In this document: positions 18,569 through 26,759 of the stretch, in pieces
Layout: every line of letters begins with the position of its first letter
Numbering within the stretch: the stretch's first letter is position 1
Source: Paucibacter sp963740455
GTDB taxonomy: Bacteria > Pseudomonadota > Gammaproteobacteria > Burkholderiales > Burkholderiaceae_C
NCBI GenBank assembly: GCA_963740455.1
Contig: CAVUEF010000020.1
Location: 75,592 to 139,591, forward strand
Direction of reading: 5' to 3'
DNA length: 64,000 nt
The notes under the pieces: generated by a model
What the model was told of the DNA's origin: nothing
Databases searched by the model: none
Seen by the model: only the letters and a program-made list of their open reading frames with translations
Program-made: the position numbers and the translations under genes

Positions 18569-18961
18569 TCAAGCGGCGGCAGCCATCTTTTGTATGATTT
18601 TTTGAACCTTCTCTTCCAAGGTGGCCTTGGTGAAGGGCTTGACGATGTAGCCGGCCGCGCCCATCTGGGCCGCCAGCACAATGTCTTCCTTGCGCGCCTC
18701 GGCGGTCACCATCAGCACGGGGAGATGCTTGAGCGCAGGGTCCACCTTGACCGCCTTGAGAAAATCAAACCCGTTCATGTTGGGCATATTGATGTCGGTC
18801 ACCACGAAATCGTATTTCGACTGCTTGAGCATGTTCAAGGCGACGACACCGTCCTCGGCCTCGTCCGCGTTCGCGTAGCCGCTCTCCTTCAGGAGACCGC
18901 GCACGATGCGCCGCATGGTCGAGAAGTCATCAACAATCAAGAATTTCATTTCAGAACTCAT
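18569..18961 (-). CDS. cheY: Chemotaxis response regulator CheY (copy 1)
   Basis: 130 residues, a stand-alone receiver. D11/D12 (VDDFSTMRR), phospho-acceptor D56 (VVTDINMPNMNG), Thr in MVTAEARKED and Lys in IVKPFTKA are all present, and the FSTMRRIVR helix is typical of motor-binding CheY. GAGGAAA just before the ATG at 18961 fixes the start. It sits between motB and cheZ, one base from cheZ. A second CheY is encoded at 48964 beside cheA. Confidence 0.94.
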   Translation of the reverse strand: MSSEMKFLIVDDFSTMRRIVRGLLKESGYANADEAEDGVVALNMLKQSKYDFVVTDINMPNMNGFDFLKAVKVDPALKHLPVLMVTAEARKEDIVLAAQMGAAGYIVKPFTKATLEEKVQKIIQKMAAAA

Positions 18962-18987
18962 AGCTTTCCTCGAATCAGCTTCAGGCC

Positions 18988-19929
18988 TCATGGCATGGGG
19001 GGCACCAGACTCGGGATACCACTCCTCATGGGTTTCGCCTCGGGCGCTTGTGCGTCCAGCTCCGGCCTGAAAACGGAGTCCTCAGCCTCTCGCGTCATCA
19101 CGATGATGGAAATACGACGATTGCTCGGACTCAATGGATCTTCATGGTTGAACAAATTGCTCGACGCCAGCCCCTGCACCCGCAAAGTACGGTCTTCCGG
19201 CAAACCTCCGGCTATCAACTCGCGCCGCGAAGCATTCGCCCGGTCGGCCGAGAGTTCCCAATTGCTGTACCCGCGGTCGCCGCTGGCGAAGATCGCGGCG
19301 TCAGTATGCCCTTCAAGCGTGATCCGATTCGGCACTTCGGCCAGGACTTGACCCAGAACGCGCAGCAATTCACGCATATAGGGTTTCACCAAGGCACTGC
19401 CGCTGTCGAACATCGGCCGATTCTTTTCATCCTTGATCTGGATGCGAAGACCGTCGCGCGTCATGTCCATCATGATCTGGCTGCCCATCGAAGCCAGTTG
19501 CGGAGTGTTCGCCACCGCCTCCTTGACCTTTTCCTTGAGGTTTTCGAGCCGCGTCATTTCGGCGCGACGCTGCTCGGCCCTGAGCGCCTGCAGATTGATT
19601 TGGCGCTTGGGTGCCTCGACGTCGCCGCGCTTGACCTGACCTGAGCTGCGCGTCAAGTCCTGCCCCCCGCCCTTGAGCACATGTGAAGAGTCGCCCGAAC
19701 CCGACCCGCCCATGAAAGACACCTTCATCGGCGTGCTGAAGTAGTCGGCAATGCCTTTCTTGTCGCCTTCGGAGGTTGATCCCAGCAGCCACATCAAGAG
19801 GAAGAACGCCATCATCGCCGTCACGAAGTCGGCATAGGCAATCTTCCATGCGCCCGCGTGCGAAGCGTGGCCACCCTTCTTGATCTTCTTGACAATGATG
19901 GGCTGCAGTTTCTTGGCGTCACCAGCCAT
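18988..19929 (-). CDS. motB: Flagellar stator protein MotB
   Basis: 313 residues. A basic N-terminus, then a single membrane helix carrying the essential proton-binding Asp (YADFVTAMMAFFLLMWLL, D34), a plug/linker, and a C-terminal OmpA-like peptidoglycan-binding domain (ITLEGHTDA, LSADRANASRREL). The Asp and surrounding residues fit a proton-driven stator. Follows motA by 48 bases. Confidence 0.96.
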   Translation of the reverse strand: MAGDAKKLQPIIVKKIKKGGHASHAGAWKIAYADFVTAMMAFFLLMWLLGSTSEGDKKGIADYFSTPMKVSFMGGSGSGDSSHVLKGGGQDLTRSSGQVKRGDVEAPKRQINLQALRAEQRRAEMTRLENLKEKVKEAVANTPQLASMGSQIMMDMTRDGLRIQIKDEKNRPMFDSGSALVKPYMRELLRVLGQVLAEVPNRITLEGHTDAAIFASGDRGYSNWELSADRANASRRELIAGGLPEDRTLRVQGLASSNLFNHEDPLSPSNRRISIIVMTREAEDSVFRPELDAQAPEAKPMRSGIPSLVPPMP

Positions 19930-19977
19930 GCCAGACTCCCCGGCAGACGCCGCCGCACACTTGCGCCGTTGCGTTCA

Positions 19978-20838
19978 TCACTTCTTGCCCTTCACGTGGC
20001 TTTCGAGCTCGATGAAACTCGGTCGGTCACCCGAATACAGCACCTTGCGCCCGAACTCGATCGCCACCTGCGGCGCGTAACCCTGCATGCTGGCCAGCAG
20101 CGTGGTCTTGATGCACTGCAATTCCTTGCCGGCGTCTTCGACTTTTTGCTCCAGCAGCCCGGCCAGAGGCTCGGCGAACGCGTAGGACAACAAAATCCCC
20201 AGAAACGTGCCCACCAGGGCCGAACCGATCATGCCACCCAGCACCGCCGGCGGCTGGCCCACCGAGCCCATCGTGTTGACCACGCCCAGCACCGCTGCCA
20301 CGATGCCGAACGCCGGCAGACCGCCGGCCAGCCGCTGCAAGGCCGCCACCGCGGCGAACTCTTCCTGATGGTGGGTCTCGATTTCACTGTCCATCAGGCT
20401 TTCGATCTCGTGGGCATTGAGATTGCCCGACACCATCATGCGCAGATAGTCGGTGATGAACTCGACCACATGGTGGTCTTTTCCCAGCGTGGGGTACTTT
20501 TGGAACAGGGCGGATTCGTGAGGCGTCTCAACGTCATTTTCAATCGACATCAAGCCCTCTTTGCGGGCCTTCTGCAAGATGTCATAGAGCAGCGCGAGCA
20601 GGTCCATATAGCGCGCCTTGCTGAATCTGCTGCCCTTGAAACACGACGCCAGACCCTTCATCGAGGCCTTGATCACCTTCATCTGGTTGTTGGCCAGGAA
20701 GGCACCCGCCGCCGCGCCAAAGATCGTGATCATCTCGAACGGCAGGGCGTGCAGTACAACCGCAATGCTGCCGCCGTGCGCGATGTACACGCCGAAGATG
20801 CACACGATTGCAATGAGCCAGCCGATGATGACGAACAT
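19978..20838 (-). CDS. motA: Flagellar stator protein MotA
   Basis: About 286 residues with four membrane helices (starting FVIIGWLIAIVCIFG and including FGIVAAVLGVVNTMG and IGSALVGTFLGILLSYAF) and a large cytoplasmic loop with charged residues for rotor contact. Start taken at MFVIIG (20838); the frame is open to 20883 but the extra residues are hydrophilic and precede the first helix. Heads the motA-motB-cheY-cheZ operon; a sigma-28 promoter lies about 105 bases upstream. Confidence 0.96.
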   Translation of the reverse strand: MFVIIGWLIAIVCIFGVYIAHGGSIAVVLHALPFEMITIFGAAAGAFLANNQMKVIKASMKGLASCFKGSRFSKARYMDLLALLYDILQKARKEGLMSIENDVETPHESALFQKYPTLGKDHHVVEFITDYLRMMVSGNLNAHEIESLMDSEIETHHQEEFAAVAALQRLAGGLPAFGIVAAVLGVVNTMGSVGQPPAVLGGMIGSALVGTFLGILLSYAFAEPLAGLLEQKVEDAGKELQCIKTTLLASMQGYAPQVAIEFGRKVLYSGDRPSFIELESHVKGKK

Positions 20839-20942
20839 GTTTTGAGATCCGCTCTTCGCGTTGCCGCCCGGCGAGCCCGGCAAAAATGACAGTTTTCAGG
20901 ATTGGAGGCACGTCACTATATAGGCACGCGCTGTTCAGCTTC

Positions 20943-20969
20943 ATATCGGCGCTTGTGCACCACACTTGA
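20943..20969 (-). promoter_or_regulatory. Sigma-28 (FliA) promoter for motA
   Basis: On the minus strand the sequence reads TCAAGTGT, an 11-base spacer, GCCGATAT. This is 6 of 8 and 7 of 8 against the enterobacterial consensus TAAAGTTT-N11-GCCGATAA with exact spacing. It lies about 105 bases upstream of the motA start and nothing else is encoded between. Confidence 0.85.
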
Positions 20970-21030
20970 GTCTTGCTTGACAGTGCAAGGGTGAGGGCGA
21001 TGGCGATGGCGACATCAGCTTGCTCATGCC

Positions 21031-21066
21031 GAAAAAAACGGCGGATCACTTGCGAGATCCGCCGTT
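21031..21066 (-). terminator. Rho-independent terminator of the flhDC operon
   Basis: Perfect 11-bp stem (21037-21047 with 21056-21066, AACGGCGGATC/GATCCGCCGTT) with an 8-base loop, followed on the minus strand by a run of seven T. It lies about 95 bases after the methyltransferase stop, showing that flhD-flhC-methyltransferase ends here before the motA promoter. Confidence 0.9.
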
Positions 21067-21160
21067 CAAGGCGCATTTGTTGCGCGAGGAAGAGACAAAC
21101 AAGAATCAGCGGGGCACTTCGGCCCAAGCACGGCCGCTGCCTACCCGCCCGCACACAACT

Positions 21161-21922
21161 TTACGCCGGGCCGCCTTGCGGCACCCGGTACAAGTGCACA
21201 GTTTTGCCGTTTGGCGCTTGGAATCTGGCGGCCGGGTCGACTTGCGCAATTTCAAACTCGAGACTGACCAGCCAGGCGCCCGGGCTGAGCTCGGCCCGGG
21301 CCTTGTCCCACGCACGCGCCATCGATTCCGGCCGCTGGAACACATAGACCAGGTCATAGGCGGCCCAGTTCAGTTGCCACATGTCGCCGCGCCGCACCTT
21401 GGCCCAAGGGCAGGCCAGGCGCGCCACAAGGCTGAGCAGGCCGCTCCATTCAATGCCCTCGATGCGCGCTTGCGGATACGCGCTGCGCAAGGCACGCAAG
21501 CCGTGGCCCAGGCCGCAGCCGGCGTCCAGCACAGCGGCGCCCGGCGTCAAAGGCGCGAGCCGCTCCAATGCATCCAGCGCGCGCGGCGGCGTCGGGTACC
21601 AGGGCGCGTCATGCCAGGCATGGCGCGGATAGGCCAATGCCAGCAAGGCCAGCGGCAACAGCCAGCCCCAGGCCGGCAAACCGCCGGCGAGCCCGCTGGC
21701 CAACAGGGAAAGTGGAAAACCCAACGCGACGATGAAGCGCCGGGTCCGGGTTGATTGGAACCGGCTCAAGCCAGCCCCCAGCGCGGCGCCGGCCGACAGC
21801 GCAGCCCATTTGGGCGCGCCCGCCTGGGCCAGCAAGACGAAGCCCAGCCACGCCAAGCCCCAGGCCAGCAGCGCGGGCAAGGGCCACTGCCGGAGCACTT
21901 TCGACCATGCGGGTGTGGGCAT
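21161..21922 (-). CDS. Membrane-anchored class I SAM-dependent methyltransferase
   Basis: About 253 residues. The first 100 contain three or four hydrophobic stretches (around residues 8-60 and 63-100), followed by a Rossmann-type methyltransferase domain with motif I VLDAGCGLGHG and an acidic end of strand 2 (IEGIEWSG). The substrate is unknown. It starts 11 bases after flhC and ends before a strong terminator, so it is in the flhDC operon. Its presence under the flagellar master operon suggests a link to motility or cell surface, but that is inference. An upstream in-frame extension to 22006 would overlap flhC. Confidence 0.8.
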   Translation of the reverse strand: MPTPAWSKVLRQWPLPALLAWGLAWLGFVLLAQAGAPKWAALSAGAALGAGLSRFQSTRTRRFIVALGFPLSLLASGLAGGLPAWGWLLPLALLALAYPRHAWHDAPWYPTPPRALDALERLAPLTPGAAVLDAGCGLGHGLRALRSAYPQARIEGIEWSGLLSLVARLACPWAKVRRGDMWQLNWAAYDLVYVFQRPESMARAWDKARAELSPGAWLVSLEFEIAQVDPAARFQAPNGKTVHLYRVPQGGPA

Positions 21923-21932
21923 GCCTGGCGCA

Positions 21933-22472
21933 TCAATGCATGTGAATGCCGCCCTGCGCCCTGCCCTTGCCGGCGCGCGCGGGCGGGCTGCACAGTCCGC
22001 ACACATAGTGGCGCGCGATTTCGTGGGGATGCGTGACGAAGTGGCCGCCGCAGCGCGAGCACTTGGTCATGGTGAGCATGCCGTTGTCGACGAACTTCAC
22101 GAGTCGCCAGGCGCGCGTCACCGACAACAGCTCTTCCAGCCCCTGCGACTGGGTCTGCTCTTTGTACAACTGGTAGGCCTTGATGACGGTGTCGATCTCG
22201 TCCATCACGGCCACCTTGTTCAGATATTCGTGGATGTTCAAGAACAGCGAGGCGTGGATATTGGGTTGCCAGGTCATGAACCAGTCGGTCGAGAACGGCA
22301 ACTGTCCCTTCGACGGCGACTTGCCGGCCACTTCCTTGTACAGACGCAGCAGCCGCTCATAAGACATGTCGGTTTCGGACTCCAACACCTGCAAGCGCGC
22401 GCCCAGCTGGATCAGCGTCACGGCACGCTCAATCTGGCGGGCTTCGGTGAGTATGCTTTTTTGGCGTGCCAT
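21933..22472 (-). CDS. flhC: Flagellar transcriptional activator FlhC
   Basis: About 179 residues. Conserved helical core with STDWFMTWQPNIHASLF, and a C-terminal zinc-binding cluster (CSRCGG...CGLC). With FlhD it forms the FlhD4C2 activator that recruits sigma-70 RNA polymerase to early flagellar promoters. The ATG at 22472 is preceded by GGAG; the tail after the last Cys is basic and 20 residues long. Follows flhD by about 50 bases. Confidence 0.97.
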   Translation of the reverse strand: MARQKSILTEARQIERAVTLIQLGARLQVLESETDMSYERLLRLYKEVAGKSPSKGQLPFSTDWFMTWQPNIHASLFLNIHEYLNKVAVMDEIDTVIKAYQLYKEQTQSQGLEELLSVTRAWRLVKFVDNGMLTMTKCSRCGGHFVTHPHEIARHYVCGLCSPPARAGKGRAQGGIHMH

Positions 22473-22523
22473 GGTCACGATCTCCGGGAACTTGTTGTCG
22501 GGTACAGGCGCTTGGAGCGGGAG

Positions 22524-22847
22524 TCAGGCCGCTTCTTGATGGCGGCCGGCCATCAGGATGCTGGCGTGAAGGCGCGACACGCCCTCATTTGCCGCCGTCT
22601 TGCTGTGGCTGGTGAGCAGCCCCCAGACCATATCGTCGTCCATGCGGAAGCGGCACAGCAAGGTGTTGCCCGCGGCAATCTTCATGGTCTGCGCCGGCGA
22701 GAGCGTGCCCAACAGCAAGGCAGTCTCTTCCGAGATACCCAAACGGTAGAGCGCCTGTTCGCGGTCGCTGCGGATCAGGCTTTGCGCCAGCATCAGGTAC
22801 GACAGATTGGCTTCGCGGATTTCAGCGAGTATCTGGTCTGCATTCAT
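22524..22847 (-). CDS. flhD: Flagellar transcriptional activator FlhD
   Basis: 107 residues, all-helical, with the family sequence ANLSYLMLAQSLIRSD, the segment LLLGTLSPAQTMKIA and FRMDDDMVW. Partner of FlhC. First gene of flhD-flhC-methyltransferase. Its promoter must lie in the 650-base gap shared with fliC1, which is transcribed away from it. Confidence 0.96.
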   Translation of the reverse strand: MNADQILAEIREANLSYLMLAQSLIRSDREQALYRLGISEETALLLGTLSPAQTMKIAAGNTLLCRFRMDDDMVWGLLTSHSKTAANEGVSRLHASILMAGRHQEAA

Positions 22848-23501
22848 CTTGTGCTCCTTGGCTTTTCAGCGCCTGGGGTTGGGTATCAACGTGGAGCCGA
22901 TTGTGAAGACCGGAAGTACACCCCAACATCAGCCCAGTTCCGTGGCTTAAGTCCGCTTTCTTCCATAGCCCCTGTCAGGCTTCTTCCTACAAAGCCCAAG
23001 ATGCGCCCGAGCCATGGCGCTATTCGGTCGCTACGAGACGGCAGGCTGTGCGTGACATATCGCACACACCCAGCCGCTTTGACTCAATCCCGTTCGACCC
23101 TTGCCGAGAACACCTCGGGCGCTTCGTCAAGGCGCTCCGCCCATGGGGCAAACCGCAGTCTGCGCGGCTGTCTTCATCGCAGGTTTGCCAGGGCCAGGCG
23201 GCAGCAGCCGCCAAGCAAGTTCTCTTCAAAAGTTTCTAAAGTTCGCCAGGCAATCGGCCGACAACACTGGCAACGGAAACAAGTTTGGATCCGTGGTCCG
23301 GAGTAGTCGGACGCTGTTTCGAACCAGAACACGAAACAACGACAGACTGCCGCCGGGCGCAGCAGGCCACCAGCATGGGCTGGAGCCCGTTCAAAGCACA
23401 AGCGCTGCCGGTTCATACCCAAACAGGGACCCCAGCACGAATGCCGCGGCGATGTTGGCACGCAAGCCGACCTCACTTCAACCACTCAGGAGTTTGCAAC
23501 C
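22848..23501. promoter_or_regulatory. Divergent flhD/fliC1 regulatory gap
   Basis: A 654-base stretch with no convincing gene; short frames inside have no homology that I recognise and overlap one another. The left part should hold the flhDC promoter (minus strand) and any regulator sites. The right part holds the fliC1 promoter at 23237-23264 and a leader of roughly 230 bases before fliC1. A long leader on a flagellin mRNA could carry post-transcriptional control, which is inference. Confidence 0.6.
23237..23264 (+). promoter_or_regulatory. Candidate sigma-28 promoter for fliC1
   Basis: TAAAGTTC, a 12-base spacer, GCCGACAA. Both boxes match the FliA consensus closely (TAAAGTTT/GCCGATAA), but the spacer is one base longer than usual. 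It lies about 240 bases before the fliC1 start. Confidence 0.65.
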
Positions 23502-24917
23502 ATGTCCATGAATATCAACACCAATCTCAACTCGTTGACCGCGCAGCGCAATTCGAGCAAGAACCAGACCGATCTGGCCACGGCCATCAACCGCCTGTCG
23601 TCCGGCCTGCGCATCAACAGCGCCAAGGACGACGCCGCCGGCCTGGCGATCTCCGAACGCATGACTTCGCAAATCCGCGGCATCAACCAGGCAGCGCGCA
23701 ACGCCAACGACGGCATCTCGCTGGCGCAGACCGCTGAAGGCGCGCTCGGCTCGATCGGCTCCAACCTGCAGCGCATGCGCGAACTGGCGGTGCAGTCGGC
23801 CAATGCCACGAACAGCACCTCCGACCGCGCCGCCTTGCAGCAGGAAGTTGGCCAACTCGCCGCTGAAATCGACCGCGTGGCCACACAAACCCAGTTCAAC
23901 GGCACCAATCTGCTCGACGGCTCGTTCTCGACACAGAACTACCAGGTCGGCGCCAACCTCGGTCAGGTCATCAGTGTGGCCGGAATCGCCAGCGCTCGGA
24001 CCGGCGCCCTGGGCCAATATCAGGGCTTTGCAGCCGCCACGCTCGCCGTGACTGCGAACGAGACGCCAGCGGTCACGGCCGTGCAGGTGGGCACCGGCGG
24101 TGCCAGTGTTGCCCTGGGTACGATCAAGGCCGACGCCCGTGACATCGCTGCGGCCATCAACGCGTCCGGCGTGTCGGGCCTCTCAGCTACCGCCAACGCG
24201 ACCACCGTGGGAGCTGCGGCTCAGGTCATCAACACCACCGTTGCCGGCAACGTGACGTTCACGGTCAATGGCATCGCAGTCACTGTCGGCGCAACAACCA
24301 ACGCAACCACAAACCGCTCCAACGTGGTGACCGCGCTGAATGCACAATCGTCGGTCACGGGTGTAATCGCCACAGACACAGGCTCTGGCGTGAGCTTGGC
24401 TGCCGCCGACGGGCGCAACATCACCACCGCGTTTGCGTTGGCCGGTGCTACAGGAACGACCGTGGCTGACTTCGGCATGGCAGCAGCTGGACTTGCAGCC
24501 TCGGCAGGTGTGAGCGTGGGCTATACAGCGCCCGCCGGCATCACCGGCAACCTCACGTTTTCGGGTGCATTGGTTTCCGTGAAGGCCATAGGCGCCACCG
24601 GCACAGCGATCAGCGCCCTGGACATTTCGACCTCAGGCGGCGCCACCACGGCTCTTACTGCGCTCGACGCAGCGCTCGCTTCGGTGAACAGCAACCGCGC
24701 CTCGCTGGGTGCGATCCAGAACCGCTTCAGCTCGACGATCCAGAATCTGCAGATTTCGGGCGAGAATCTCTCTGCCGCCCGCAGCCGCATCCAGGACGCC
24801 GACTTCGCCGCGGAAACCGCCAATCTGTCGCGCGCCCAGGTGTTGCAGCAAGCTGGCACGGCGATGATTGCGCAGGCCAACCAGTTGCCGCAGCAAGTGC
24901 TGGCGCTGCTGCGTTAA
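23502..24917 (+). CDS. fliC: Flagellin FliC (copy 1)
   Basis: 471 residues. N-terminal D0/D1 (INTNLNSLTAQRNSSKNQ, LSSGLRINSAKDDAAGLAI, MRELAVQSANATN) and C-terminal D1/D0 (IQNRFSSTIQNLQ, RIQDADFAAETANLSRAQ, QANQLPQQVLALLR) are canonical. The central 270 residues are Ala/Thr/Val-rich variable domains with a flagellin hook-IN-like motif (VNGIAVTV). Lacks Cys, as expected. AGGAG precedes the ATG at 23502; a second ATG six bases on is also possible. Followed by a strong terminator, then a close paralogue. Confidence 0.97.
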   Translation: MSMNINTNLNSLTAQRNSSKNQTDLATAINRLSSGLRINSAKDDAAGLAISERMTSQIRGINQAARNANDGISLAQTAEGALGSIGSNLQRMRELAVQSANATNSTSDRAALQQEVGQLAAEIDRVATQTQFNGTNLLDGSFSTQNYQVGANLGQVISVAGIASARTGALGQYQGFAAATLAVTANETPAVTAVQVGTGGASVALGTIKADARDIAAAINASGVSGLSATANATTVGAAAQVINTTVAGNVTFTVNGIAVTVGATTNATTNRSNVVTALNAQSSVTGVIATDTGSGVSLAAADGRNITTAFALAGATGTTVADFGMAAAGLAASAGVSVGYTAPAGITGNLTFSGALVSVKAIGATGTAISALDISTSGGATTALTALDAALASVNSNRASLGAIQNRFSSTIQNLQISGENLSAARSRIQDADFAAETANLSRAQVLQQAGTAMIAQANQLPQQVLALLR

Positions 24918-24954
24918 GACTGAGCCGACTCACTCGCCCATAAGGCGACACCTC

Positions 24955-24992
24955 AAGGCCAGGTCCGGGACCCTCCCGGACCTGGCCTTTCT
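24955..24992 (+). terminator. Rho-independent terminator after fliC1
   Basis: A perfect 16-bp stem (24955-24970 with 24974-24989) with a 3-base loop, GC-rich, ending in TTTCTGCGTTT. It lies 37 bases after the fliC1 stop and separates the two flagellin genes into independent units. Confidence 0.92.
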
Positions 24993-25171
24993 GCGTTTGC
25001 GGCTTTGAATTGAAAGGTCTTTGGGTCTCTTTTCAAACGCTCACCAGATTCAAGTTTCTCCAAAAATGGCGCCACCCACCCTTCGCAAGAGTCAGGGTCC
25101 GGATCGACCGGTGCAAGGCCCGCGCTTGATTTAAGCAACGCGGGGTTTTACAGCCACTTTGGAGAAATTTC

Positions 25172-26596
25172 ATGGCCCAGACGATCAATACCAATCTGTC
25201 CTCGATGACCGCGCAGCGCAACCAGGCCAAGACGCAGGGCGAGCTTGCCACTGCCATCAACCGCCTGTCGTCGGGCCTGCGCATCAACAGCGCCAAGGAC
25301 GACGCCGCCGGCATGGCGATTTCGGAGCGCATGACTTCGCAAATCCGCGGCCTCAGCCAAGCGGCGCGCAATGCCAATGACGGCATCTCGCTGGCGCAGG
25401 TGGCTGAAGGCGCACTCGGCTCGGTCAGCTCCAATTTGCAGCGCATGCGTGAACTGGCCGTGCAGTCGGCCAACGCGACCAATTCCACATCAGACCGCGC
25501 GGCGCTGCAGCAGGAAGTCGCGCAGCTCGCCGCCGAAATCGACCGCGTCGCAACCCAGACCCAATTCAACGGGCTGCCCTTGCTGGACGGTACCTACATT
25601 TCGCAGCAATACCAAGTCGGGGCCAACGCGGGCCAGACCATCACGGTCAGCGGCATCTCCAGCGCCCGCTCCAGCGCACTCGGGCAATTCCAGGGTTTCG
25701 CGGCCACCACGCTCGCCGTGACTGCCAACGAGACGCCGGCGATCACGGCCGTGCAGGTGGGCACCGGCGGTGCGAATGTCAGCTTGGGCACGATCAAGGC
25801 CGACGCCCGTGACATCGCTGCTGCCATCAACGCGTCCGGCGTGTCGGGCCTCACGGCCAGCGCCAACACGACCGTCGTGGGAGCTGCGGCTCAGAACGTC
25901 ACAACTTCCGGTGTCGGTGGCGCTGTGACGATCTCGGTCAATGGCATTGCCATGACCGTCACTGCCACAACCAATGCAGCCACAAACCGCGCCAACGCCG
26001 TGGCCGCTCTGAATGCACAATCGTCGGTCACTGGCGTTGTCGCGACTGACACGGGCTCCGGGGTGAGCTTGGCAGCCGTCGACGGACGCAATATCTTGAC
26101 GGCGTTCACTGCCGGTGCAGGCGGCGCATCTTCGACGACCATGGCTGACTTCGGCATGGCCGCAGCCGGTCTCGCTGCCTCGGCAGGCGTGACGCTGGCC
26201 TATGTCGCTCCCACCGGCATCACCGGCGCCCTCACGTTCACGGGCTCGCTGGTTGCCGCTCCCGTCGTCGGTGCTACCGGCACGGCGGTCAGCGCCCTCA
26301 ACATCTCGACCGTTGCCGGTGCAAACAATGCGCTCTCGGCCATAGACGCCGCTCTGACAACGGTAAATTCGAACCGCGCAGCGCTCGGTGCGGTCCAGAA
26401 CCGTTTCCAGTCGACGATAGAGAATCTGCAAACCTCAGGCGAGAACCTCTCGGCATCGCGCAGCCGCATCCAGGACGCCGACTTTGCCGCCGAGACTGCC
26501 GCGCTGTCACGTGCCCAGATCTTGCAGCAGGCGGGCACCGCGATGATTGCGCAGGCCAATCAGTTGCCGCAGCAGGTGCTGGCACTGCTCAAGTAA
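25172..26596 (+). CDS. fliC2: Flagellin FliC (copy 2)
   Basis: 474 residues, closely similar to the first flagellin over its whole length. The ends are nearly identical; the centre differs mainly around residues 130-150 and 240-380. GGAG precedes the ATG. A TCAAGTTT box at 25050-25057 resembles the FliA -35 but no good -10 follows at the right spacing, so how this copy is transcribed is unclear. Both filaments could be mixed, or the copies could be used under different conditions. Confidence 0.97.
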   Translation: MAQTINTNLSSMTAQRNQAKTQGELATAINRLSSGLRINSAKDDAAGMAISERMTSQIRGLSQAARNANDGISLAQVAEGALGSVSSNLQRMRELAVQSANATNSTSDRAALQQEVAQLAAEIDRVATQTQFNGLPLLDGTYISQQYQVGANAGQTITVSGISSARSSALGQFQGFAATTLAVTANETPAITAVQVGTGGANVSLGTIKADARDIAAAINASGVSGLTASANTTVVGAAAQNVTTSGVGGAVTISVNGIAMTVTATTNAATNRANAVAALNAQSSVTGVVATDTGSGVSLAAVDGRNILTAFTAGAGGASSTTMADFGMAAAGLAASAGVTLAYVAPTGITGALTFTGSLVAAPVVGATGTAVSALNISTVAGANNALSAIDAALTTVNSNRAALGAVQNRFQSTIENLQTSGENLSASRSRIQDADFAAETAALSRAQILQQAGTAMIAQANQLPQQVLALLK

Positions 26597-26684
26597 GCGC
26601 TTGAGGCACTGGCGCCCGGAGCGGCTTGCGGATGGATTGGCGCGCCTGCACAGTGAGCGATCCGACTTTTTTGCATCACCGGCC

Positions 26685-26711
26685 TCAACTTTTCCGCCAG
26701 TGTGTCGATAG
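26685..26711 (+). promoter_or_regulatory. Sigma-28 (FliA) promoter for fliD
   Basis: TCAACTTT, an 11-base spacer, GTCGATAG. Spacing is exact and both boxes differ from the consensus at two positions each. It lies about 48 bases upstream of the fliD start. Confidence 0.78.
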
Positions 26712-26759
26712 AGGATCGAGGGCTGCATTTGCGGGCCGATCTCGTTGCGAGGTAACAGC

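Noticed and set aside
25050..25076. Sigma-28 promoter for the second flagellin
   Set aside because: The -35 box TCAAGTTT is excellent, but the region 11 bases later (GCGCCACC) does not match GCCGATAA at any reasonable spacing.
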